Shown here piece by piece: positions 45,078 through 53,103 of a DNA stretch of 64,000 bases. This stretch comes from Platerodrilus igneus (Eukaryota; Arthropoda; Insecta; Coleoptera; Lycidae): contig JARFIW010000500.1 of the NCBI GenBank assembly GCA_036346225.1, positions 5,270,001 through 5,334,000 of the forward strand, read 5' to 3'. Position 1 is the first letter of the stretch. Every line of letters starts with the position of its first letter. The position numbers were made by a program, and so were the translations under genes. The notes under the pieces are model-generated. The model was not told the origin of the DNA. It searched no databases and worked only from the letters and a program-made list of their open reading frames with translations.

Positions 45078-45262
45078 TGTAGAAAATTGTAAGGTCAGGT
45101 ACTGGCGCCGCTAGGATTAGGGTAAAAGGGCAGGCTGTTGAAACTGCGTTACCTAGTTTAAGTTTAAAGTCAGTCTTGTATTCGTAGCCGATTAGTTCAG
45201 TTAGTATTTTAAATAAACCTTTAATACGTATTCTTTTTATTAAAGAGCAACCCTTTTTTATA
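45078..45262 (+). repeat. BEL-1 3' LTR
   Basis: Starts TGTAGAAAATTGTAAGGTCA and ends near CCCTTTTTTATA, followed by CATCC. It lacks the GAAAGAGGT block of the 5' LTR and has scattered substitutions. Confidence 0.85.
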
Positions 45263-45267
45263 CATCC
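45263..45267. repeat. target-site duplication CATCC, right
   Basis: Directly after the BEL-1 right LTR; see the left copy at 39183-39187. Between them the BEL-2 gag reads on. Confidence 0.8.
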
Positions 45268-45600
45268 AGAACATGTGTGCAAAGTATCATCACACCAAAT
45301 GCCAAATGCCATGCGTTGTCCACCATAAATTTTATCGGGTACTATCACTTCAATATTATCCGGAATTTCATTAAATGCCACCAACACATTTCGTAACTTT
45401 ACCTTAAATTTACTTCAACCAATTTAACTTTATCTAATAATTTATCAACAACCTGCTTTTCAATAGTAGCCTGTATAAACGTTTTTGTATTAGTAACACG
45501 AGCTTTAATTGTACTCCTTTTCTTCTTTAATAATCTAAGATCAGGTTCTTCTGCAATTTTAAAGCCTTGAAATAATTAACATAATGCAAAAGTTCTACCA
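45268..45600 (-). pseudogene. BEL/Pao gag N-terminus (BEL-2, 5' part)
   Basis: On the minus strand: LLKKKRSTIKARVTNTKTFI (45530 region), the usual start of BEL gag proteins (KRxxIKARxT), then EKQVVDKLLDKVKLVEVN. It runs to 45268, where it meets the CATCC duplication and the right LTR of BEL-1, and continues at 39187. No LTR or primer site was found upstream; LINE tails take over at about 45625. Confidence 0.65.
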
Positions 45601-45624
45601 ATTAAATATCAGCAAAGTTTGCTC

Positions 45625-46035
45625 ATCATCATTATGTCTTCAATCCTGGAACTGGTTAGACGCGTACCCTCATTGTTTTCTATTCTGAGCTAACCTACAC
45701 ATTTCCCAGAAATTTACACAGTCTGCATCTTTCACTATCTGCGTGCAATAGTCTAACCTAAGTCTAAGTCTAGCTCTTTTTATCTTATCTCTGCTTATAA
45801 TATATCCTGCACTATTCCCCAAAAATGCCTTAGAACGTATCCTGCCCTTCATCCTCGTACACCTGAAGCACAACATTCCAAAAAACTTCTACCGTTTTTC
45901 TATCTGCTTCTCCTACTGCCTCTATTTCATAGACGTACTGTGCTGTGCTCCACACATATGCTTTTAACAATTTCCTTCTATTTCTATGTTTGTTGTCTTC
46001 GAACACAGCCGCTGCTCTTTCTTGTTAGATGCAGT
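45625..46035 (-). mobile_element. RTE-like LINE 3' end fragment
   Basis: Minus-strand tail with the same words as 35165-35480 (CTGGAACTGGTTAGACGCGT, TTCTATTCTGAGCTAACCTA, and CTTTCACTATCTGCGTGCAA). It reaches to the same internal point (TGTTTGTTGTCTTCGAACAC near 46000), then turns into segment X. Confidence 0.75.
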
Positions 46036-46560
46036 TCGGTTTCCTTTCTATTGTTTATACGCTATTTCCCTGATATTTAGTGGTATGTAAAGCGGGAAGG
46101 GGCGGCGGCTTCGTGGTGTGGTTGGTATGCGTGTGACTACTACGCCCACGGTTCCGAGTTCGAATCCCGACCCGGTCCGCTTGAAAAATGTTAGGCGAGC
46201 TTTTTTCACCAAAATATGTCCTCTTTCGGTTGAGAGGTAAAAGGGGGGTCCCGTGTGTGAGTCTTATCACGCACGTTAAAGATCCCTACTTTGCTTGGAA
46301 CAGCAAGGGCTCGGCAAAATTCAAAAAACTTTTTAGGTAAAAAAACTCCCTTCCTGGCCAATGTAGTATCTTCGGATGAAGCATTGGAATATCACATATA
46401 AGGTATGTAAAGAGGATTAAGTAGCCTGCGGCTACCATGATTTCCCAATGCTTGAACATTTGCTGAATTAATAGTTTTCTAATATATCCTTTCGCACAGT
46501 TAACATTAGTTGAAAATATTTCAAAACCAACACCTGTAGTTGTTTATAATAATCATTAGA
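46035..46560 (-). repeat. segment X of the composite repeat, copy 2 (with a SINE inside)
   Basis: Same sequence as 35480-35745, interrupted by a SINE at 46093-46401. Without the SINE it reads GATATTTAGTGGTATGTAAA then AGGATTAAGTAGCCTGCGGC. Confidence 0.75.
46093..46401 (+). mobile_element. tRNA-derived SINE, copy 2 (full head)
   Basis: 309 bp flanked by 11-bp duplications GGTATGTAAAG (46082-46092 and 46402-46412). The head is tRNA-like, with an A box-like TGGTGTGGTTGG (46114-46125) and a B box-like GAGTTCGAATCC (46156-46167), the internal RNA polymerase III promoter. The body holds the block shared with copy 1 (GGTCCCGTGTGTGAGTCTTA and CACGCACGTTAAAGATCCCT). The 3' end is GCATTGGAATATCACATATA. 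The shared block may be a known SINE central domain, but I cannot name it with certainty. Confidence 0.85.
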
Positions 46561-46569
46561 TTTAAGTGC

Positions 46570-47080
46570 AATTATTTTTTTCGTCATTAGGTTTTCCGGC
46601 TTGAAACTGGTTGGTCGCATACCTCTAATTATTCTATTCTAAGCTAGCCTACACGTTCCCTGAAATCCCAAGGCCTAGATACAGCATTGCTCCCCTTCTG
46701 TTGTTTCCAAATTATATTCCATATTTCACCGAGATTCAGTGGTATGTGAACGGGGTTAAGCAGCCTGCGGCTACCAAGATCCCCCAACACTTTAACAATT
46801 GCCGAATCAATAGTTCTTCAATAAGTCCTTTCGCACAATTAACATTAGTTGAGAATATTGTAAATCCAATGCCTCTAGTTACTTATAATAATCATCAGGT
46901 TTAAGTACAGTTATTTTTTCGTCATTAGGTTTTCCATCTTGGAACTGGTTGGACGCGTGCCTCCATTGATTCCTATTCTGAGTTAAACTAAACATTTCCT
47001 AGAAATATCTACAGCTTGCATCTTTCACTATCTGTGTGCAATAGTCTAACTTAGGTCTACCTCTGCCTCTCTTTTTTAAA
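46570..47080 (-). repeat. further LINE tail / segment X / LINE tail array
   Basis: Reading along +: LINE tail (46578-46690, GTCATTAGGTTTTCCGGCTT), segment X copy 3 (46690-46915, CAGTGGTATGTGAACGGGGT, AAGCAGCCTGCGGCTACCAA), and another LINE tail (46918-47080, TTGGAACTGGTTGGACGCGT). It repeats the LINE-X-LINE order of 35165-35755. Confidence 0.7.
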
Positions 47081-48979
47081 GTTTGCTACAGGAAAGAAAA
47101 TATAAAGGATTACAACGACTTATATCAATTTCAGGAAATACTTCATCCAGGTTTTTAAAGGTATGCCACTACTTGAATTCAATAAAGAATGGTTTCTTCT
47201 TTTTCACAAATATTTGTAGGTAGTTGCTACCGAATTCTATACATTTGTTAAGAACAGTTATTCCAAGTTCAAATCAATCTTAAATCTCATCTGCTTCTTG
47301 GTACAACAATGACTAATTTGTACCCTTAACTTAAACTTTTAAACATGCACCTTGGTTCACTTTCTAAACACGTTGGAAAATTTTAAAAGCATTTATATGG
47401 TTAGCTGGGGCGCACACTAATTTATCAAATAATTTTGATTTCGCTCTCTAGTAGCATAATTCTTATTCTCAATGAATAACCCAAGTTACTACGACGAAAG
47501 ATCCCGTGCAATCTTTCAACCGCCCACTTAATAGTAGGTATTTAATATAAAAATTCAATTTATACACACAATTACAATATGTTAGTTTTCTGTGCCTAAA
47601 TGTGTGAATTTCGAGTGTTGTTTATATCATCTCGAGCAAGTTGAGCCTTGTCTATAAACAGAATATGCAAAACAAGTTCTAAATTGTTCTTCTAATATTA
47701 TATACAATGCGGTTCCCTTGGCAGCAAATGATGAACCTTCTGAAGAACAAACTCGCGTGAAGTGTAATTCGCCAACCAGGTTTTAAGTAGGACCAGTCGT
47801 GCCGATATTTTGTGTATACTAATGCATAGTTCTTTTATATACTGCTTCTCAACTAATCAATTACAATTTGTAATATACCAATGGATATTGACCACGATGC
47901 TACATGGAAAAGTGAAGCACTAGTAGAAAGCAGTGGAGAAAAATGGAACGGCGACAATACAAAGAATGCAAACTACACCAAACCTAGAATCCAAGAAAAA
48001 ATTCTCTTACATGTATAAATGTTTATATAACTCCTGATCTTGTTAATAGATTTGTGTATATGTTATCATTTGATTGTGTCCATAAATTTTTTATTTAATT
48101 TAGACATTTAATAAAGCTTTTGGGGTTGTTACTAATGGGTGCAAGTAACAGGTTAAAAATTGTACTACAAATTTAAATTTCTGATAAAGTTTATTTCAAC
48201 ACTGCAGTTGTTTGCATAGAAAGGGTTGCAAAAATATTTAGATCATTCCAAGAACAACTTAAAAATTCTACAGAACTCCGATTTTTGAAAAATAACGTCA
48301 TAAGTTCGGGGTAGTGTTCGTAGAGTCCTGATTTTTTTTGGGCGCAAAGGGCGAAAGGTCAAAAACTGCACCAAAAACATAGTTCCACGTACCAATTAAG
48401 CTACCAATACATTAAAAACATTTAACGGGGAGATTTGATCTGAAGATAGTCTAAACAGGATACAACAGTAGGAGGGTGGCTGGCGTTTGACGTTGTTCTT
48501 CAAGCACTCTCCCCCATCCAAAACTTGTTCCAAGTACATTGCTGACAGTGACAATCCTTGATTTTGAATTTAAAAGAAACTCGAATCAAACTTAAACGCA
48601 TGTTTACTGTTTCTTTATAACGATTGTACGTTAGAACAAGCTTAAGTGAACTAAAATTACATAGATGTGTAAAGTTGCGTTTTTTTCCAAATAATCATGA
48701 TGAGTCCGCGCAAATTCATATGGTTCCAATTATACAAACACTGTATGGTGTACACGTTCCTATTCAAGAGGGCATGTAATTACTTATTCGTTGTTAAGTT
48801 AGATGTCTGATGTACTCAGCTTTTGTCAATAAATACTATAGCGATTAAAATATCAATATTCTTAGATATGGTTGTCGCTATTACTACATTGAACCGTAAT
48901 ATTTAAATTAGTTTAAAGCATTAGTAGCCTTTTATATTTTTTTTCTAAGGCAATATCAACACTTGTTGTATCAACTTAC

Positions 48980-49117
48980 CTTTTTATCTACGGGTTTCAA
49001 ACGAATGGACTGTCTAGCTGACACGCTCATATGTAGGCCATTTGTACTGGCATTAAGCTGCTTTTCCAATTTTCTAGAGCTTTTCCATAACCCAACCGCT
49101 ATTCTTGTGTACAGGAG
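48980..49117 (-). CDS. neuropeptide GPCR exon, end of TM5 and intracellular loop 3
   Basis: 138-nt exon (46 codons, phase 0 at both ends). The acceptor CACATTTCAG ends at 49118 and the consensus donor GTAAGT begins at 48979. It encodes LLYTRIAVGLWKSSRKLEKQ (end of TM5 and a basic loop start), then a loop rich in Ser/Arg/Lys (MSVSARQSIRLKPVDKK). It joins in phase to DQQEENK of the exon at 33832, giving a loop of normal length before TM6. The YxxI...LWxSSR pattern is typical of the cytoplasmic end of TM5 in peptide GPCRs. The two exons are separated by a 15.1-kb intron full of transposons. It is too short to be found as an ORF; the evidence is phase, splice sites and family pattern. Confidence 0.75.
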
Positions 49118-49129
49118 CTGAAATGTGTG

Positions 49130-50040
49130 ATTTTAAATACGGTTAGTAATTTAAAGCAAGACTTTGCAAGAAATATTTAAATATTCAAATAAGTATAACA
49201 TTTCCGCAGATATAAAAAATACAAATAAATTTTAAACATTCGTTTTTGTAGTAATGTAAACATTAATCTTATGCACACATGGAGCTTATATTTCTAGAAC
49301 AAACACGTATTAACATACTTTGTATTTTACAAGTCGTTGACAGCACCATATGTCATTGATGACACATTAAGAAGGAAGCGATTTCATTATTACAACAGAG
49401 AATAGAATGGCACAACACTTAACAGCTCAGCTCAGTGCCATTCTACCATATCAAGCTTTTACGACGCACCCGCGTTCCCCAGTTGCAGCGTGTAGTACTC
49501 AATCGCTAGTCAGAAAAAGAATTCGTTGTGATTTTAACTATTTGTGCCGAAGAGGAATAACGAGAGATAGAAGTACATCAAGCAAGCACATTTGATAGAT
49601 TTGATAGATTAATCTAGCTTTTCTTAACAATCCACATTAAGTATTACTACATCTTCAAATATCATCGAGGAAGTGTTTTGAATTGCTAGGACTACCAAAC
49701 AGACCTAACTTTCCAGACCCAACAAATAAATTGTTCACTTGATAGATCGTTTTAAATCGTTCTGTCATGTAGGTGGATAGGGCTTTTGGCTTTAAGGCTT
49801 TGTGTTTGCATAGCGGCTTCTAATCGGAGATCTATCGGTGGGATTTGTAGGACAGTTTAGATGGATCCTATTTCAAAGTACACGTGCTGAACATAGAACA
49901 AAGGCCTAGGAAATCGGGATCTCCAACTCATTTTTTGTGCTACCTTAAAAGTAGGGAATCTATTGGATGCCAATTCCACTAACCTTTTTTCAACATACCT
50001 TGCATAGGGGAAGAAAGCATATAAATACGATTGCGAATCC
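49130..50040. other. no recognised genes
   Basis: Open frames (49407-49595 +, 49857-50045 minus) have no recognisable domain. No splice-flanked exon of the upstream GPCR part was found here. Confidence 0.5.
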
Positions 50041-50054
50041 TGCAAAATTCAGTA

Positions 50055-50325
50055 CCCTTAGTGCTCACCACAGCCTGAGGACTCAACTACAGTGCTCACC
50101 ATAGTCTGTGAACTACCTAAACCAGCAGTGCTCCCCATAGCCTGCTTAAGAATCCGACTAGTCACGCTGCCCGCCGCTGCACCTGGGGCACGTACCGCAG
50201 TGATCTCCATAGCCTGCTTAAAATTCTGACCCGCTACGCTGCCCGACGTGCTCTCCGTAGCCTGCACAATTTCCTGACCAGTTACGCTGCTCGGCGCCGT
50301 ACCTGGGGCACGCCGCATTTAATTC
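50055..50325. repeat. imperfect repeat with GTGCTC(C)CCATAGCCTGC words
   Basis: The word recurs five times with varied spacing (near 50060, 50090, 50126, 50200 and 50249), together with TACGCTGCCCG and CCTGGGGCACG. On the minus strand it stays open for 86 codons with KQAMESTAG-like repeats, but nothing else supports a gene. Confidence 0.6.
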
Positions 50326-50659
50326 GTCCGTAATAATACATTTCGGATGGGCAGGAAGCCTCCTTCGAACCACCAGGTTTACCAGAAGCAATTGCAGAAC
50401 GCTCTACGGCGTGCCTTCCGAAACATCCTACCGCTGCCGAGGCTGCTGTCACCTCTGCCGCCGTCACCAGATCAGCTTCAGTACTCCCAAGGGCTGCGGC
50501 AAGAATTCATCCCAGCCGCCACCACAGCAATAATGTCTCGAGAGGTCATCTATTGTGGTAACGCCGAATGCATATGTGCCTTGTACCTCCGAGATAGCAC
50601 TCCCATAGAATTCAGTAGCAACATGCTCAAAGGCCTAGAGCACCACGACCTCCAAGGAG

Positions 50660-51500
50660 TCCCGAAGACCGCCAAAGACGTCTGAATTTCTTCAAACCAT
50701 AACTACTTTCTTATTTTCGCTATTCAAGCTCTTACTCATCCTCACACGTACCACCCGAGGATTTTCGAGAACTTCCGAAGTCTTCCGAAGACTTTCGAAC
50801 CTCTTCATATTGTGTATATGTCAACGTATGGTTTATGTATGTACATCCTTATTCTTTATAACTCCGCGTGGCCCCACAAGCGAACCACGAAGCCTTCCAA
50901 AGAGTCCCGAAGACCTTCGAAGACGCCTGGGCCTCTCCAAACAATAAATACTTTCTTATTTTTGTTATTCAAGCCCTTACTCAGCCTCAAGAGTAAAATC
51001 CGAGGATTTGCGAAGACTTCTGAAGCCTATCGAAGACTTCCAAACTTCTCAATTTTGTGTATATAGTCAATGTATAGTTTTTGTATGTATATCATTATTC
51101 TTTATAAGTCCGCGTTGTTCTACAAGTGAACCACGACGTCTTCCGAAGAGCCCGAAGACCTCCGAAAACGTCTGGACCTCTTCAAACAATAAATACTTCC
51201 TTATTTTCGTCATTCAAATTCTTACTCAGCCTCACGAGTAAAATCCGAGGATTTTCGAAGCCTACCGAAGACTTCCAAACCTCTCAATATTGTGTATATA
51301 GTCAATGTATAGTTTTGTATGTATATCATCTGTCTTTATAACTCCGTGTTGTTTCACAAGTGAACCACGAAACCTTCCAAAGATTACCCAAGAAGTCCGA
51401 AGACCTTTGGACTTCTCCGAACTCTGTATATATCTGTTTCCTTAGTATTTAAGTTCCTACTTGGCTCCACGAGCAACCATAAAGCCTTCCGAAGATTACC
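50660..51500. repeat. tandem repeat, 245-bp unit, about 3.5 copies
   Basis: AATAAATACTTTCTTATTTT at 50943 is matched at 51188 and, diverged, at about 50698 and 51430. Each unit also holds CCGAAGACTTCCAAAC-type words, ATTGTGTATATAGTCAATGT and ACAAGTGAACCACGA. The array leads directly into the LTR-like segment at 51489 and may be part of a long LTR. Confidence 0.8.
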
Positions 51501-51664
51501 GAAGACTTCCGAAGTGCTTAAAAAAGCATAAACTGTTCATTTTGACTTTTTACTTATATATTTGTGTACTTATAAACTTTCTCTTATTTTTTTTTGCTTG
51601 TCAAGATTAAACATAACAGTGCTAAGTCTACATACTTTCAGACGCCGCCCACCCCAACGATAAT
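51489..51664 (+). repeat. LTR or LTR end of a gypsy-like element (left)
   Basis: Direct repeat with 52930-53103: CCGAAGATTACCGAAGACTT, GCATAAACTGTTCATTTTGA, CTAAGTCTACATACTTTCAG and CACCCCAACGAT. It is followed at 51668-51686 by TGGCGCCCAACTTGGCGCC, a primer-binding-site-like sequence, as expected after a left LTR. Confidence 0.75.
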
Positions 51665-51667
51665 AAG

Positions 51668-51686
51668 TGGCGCCCAACTTGGCGCC
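51668..51686 (+). other. putative primer binding site
   Basis: TGGCGCCCAACTTGGCGCC starts 3 bp after the LTR-like segment. TGGCGCCCAAC is a common start of LTR-retroelement primer sites. It is also an 8-bp palindromic pair (TGGCGCC...GGCGCC). Confidence 0.6.
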
Positions 51687-51733
51687 GTCTTTCAGAAGAT
51701 TTTGCAAACAACGCGCTTGCAAGAACCATTATC

Positions 51734-52910
51734 ATGCCCGAGACGAGGAGTCAAACGACATCGAACGTCCAGCCGGACACCAAACAGCCGCCTCCAACTC
51801 AGGAGGATACACAATCATCAACAGTTCTGGGACTGCAACAACCTAGTGGCGCTCAACATTCAACCAGTAAAATGGGCACCATCAAAGCACTAGTAGAGGA
51901 CCTTTACCACGTCACCACAACGATCTACGAAAAAGAAAAACCGACATTCTCTGGCACCCCTCTAAAGGATCCCACCGAATTCCTTCAAGAGATGGAAGCA
52001 ATGGACGCGGATGTAGCACAACCACCGCACAACTCCGAGACCAAGCAGCCACATGGTGGGAATCATACGCAATATTCCAACTCAGCGACGCCGAATTTAA
52101 AAGGTTCTTTCTGAACAAATACAACAGTCCATCCATTAGAGCTAAAATCACCTCCGAATATTGTGGACAGAAGCAGACATCATCGCCGTCAGTAGCCGCT
52201 TTCCTCGAAACTAAGACGCAACAAGTCCGTCGCCTAAATATTGACATCAACAAGGACGTAGAGCTGCTCACAGACCTCCTCCTGCCGACACTAAAGAATA
52301 CATTGCAGTGCACATGCCCACAACGCTATGGGAAATGGTCTCCCGCCTAACAAAAATTGAAGCAAACGAAAAAGGGGCAGCATAAAGTACAACCGTTCCC
52401 ACGCCAACGACCAGATTTCTACGCACAAGGGAGCAGCTACCAAGGTGCGCATTTTATCCAAAACGACATTGGCACTGAGACTGCCCAACCAAGGCACCCG
52501 GAAAGGACCCATCGACCGAGCAGCGCCAGACTACTGCCCGGTCGGACGAGACGAACTGGCGCAGATAAGCATTACCCACAGTGATCGGCTAACAAGGATC
52601 TCCGTCACCAGAACGACCTGCAACGCTCAAGCAGAAAGCAAAACCTGCGGACGGATTTCCCAAGAAAAGGTACCCTTTCAATCACAACCATTCCACCCAG
52701 CAGCAGACGAACATGGAGAGGTCCGACGAAGCCACACAACGGTAACACCCGTTACCGCCAACAGACCAACCATGTCAACTGCAACTAACCTGATCGCAGC
52801 CGAATTTTTACCCAACAGCCTCCGGGAAGAATTTGAACCACTAGTCAATAGGCCAACAGAACCAACTATCACTGCCAGCACCAGCCTATTAGCACTGGAC
52901 ACCGAATTGC
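51734..52910 (+). pseudogene. gag-like ORF of a short LTR element
   Basis: From the ATG at 51734 comes MPETRSQTTSNVQPDTKQPP, a polar start, then GTIKALVEDLYHVTTTIYEK and KPTFSGTPLKDPTEFLQEME, the usual opening of Ty3/gypsy-type gag. After a frame change near 52010-52110 come FFLNKYNSPSIRAKITSEYC, VAAFLETKTQQVRRL and LLTDLLLPTLKNTLQ. No zinc knuckle, protease or RT follows. The rest (52445-52972) is a Pro/Thr/Arg-rich frame without a domain. With LTR-like ends on both sides this is a pol-less, probably non-autonomous or deleted element. Confidence 0.65.
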
Positions 52911-52929
52911 CTAGACCACGGGCTAATCA

Positions 52930-53103
52930 CCGAAGATTGCCGAAGACTTCCGAAGTGCTTAAAAATGCATAAACTGTTCATTTTGACTTTTTACTTATAC
53001 ATTTGTGTACTTATGAACTTTCTCTTACTTTTTGCTTCTGAACATTAAACATAACAGTGATAAGTCTACATACTTTCAGACGCCACCCACCCCAACGATT
53101 ACA
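52930..53103 (+). repeat. LTR of the gypsy-like element (right)
   Basis: Matches 51489-51664 nearly throughout, ending CCCCAACGATTACA. It lacks the 245-bp tandem units seen before the left copy, so either the left LTR is longer or the right one is 5'-deleted. Confidence 0.75.

Larger units (their letters stand above)
39188..45262 (+). mobile_element. BEL/Pao LTR retrotransposon BEL-1, full length, decayed
   Basis: 6.1-kb element with two LTRs, primer binding site, gag, protease, RT, RNase H and integrase in BEL/Pao order, flanked by CATCC duplications. It carries a SINE (41779-42040) inside RT. Internal stops and frameshifts make it inactive. The two LTRs are clearly alike but differ by a 9-bp indel (GAAAGAGGT) and roughly ten substitutions, so the insertion is not recent. 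It sits inside the gag of the opposite-strand BEL-2. Confidence 0.9.
33833..48979 (-). other. 15.1-kb GPCR intron filled with nested retroelements
   Basis: Runs from the GTAAGT donor at 48979 to the acceptor ending at 33833. It holds BEL-2 pieces, an RTE-like LINE, the BEL-1 element, two SINE copies and a composite LINE-tail repeat. 33842-34680 and 47090-48970 contain no recognisable element. A 45-codon open frame at 47881 (+) is probably chance. Confidence 0.7.

Noticed and set aside
47881..48018. 45-codon + strand frame starting MDIDHDATWKSEALV
   Set aside because: Short, no family, no splice or repeat context. It lies inside the GPCR intron on the other strand. Possible but unsupported.
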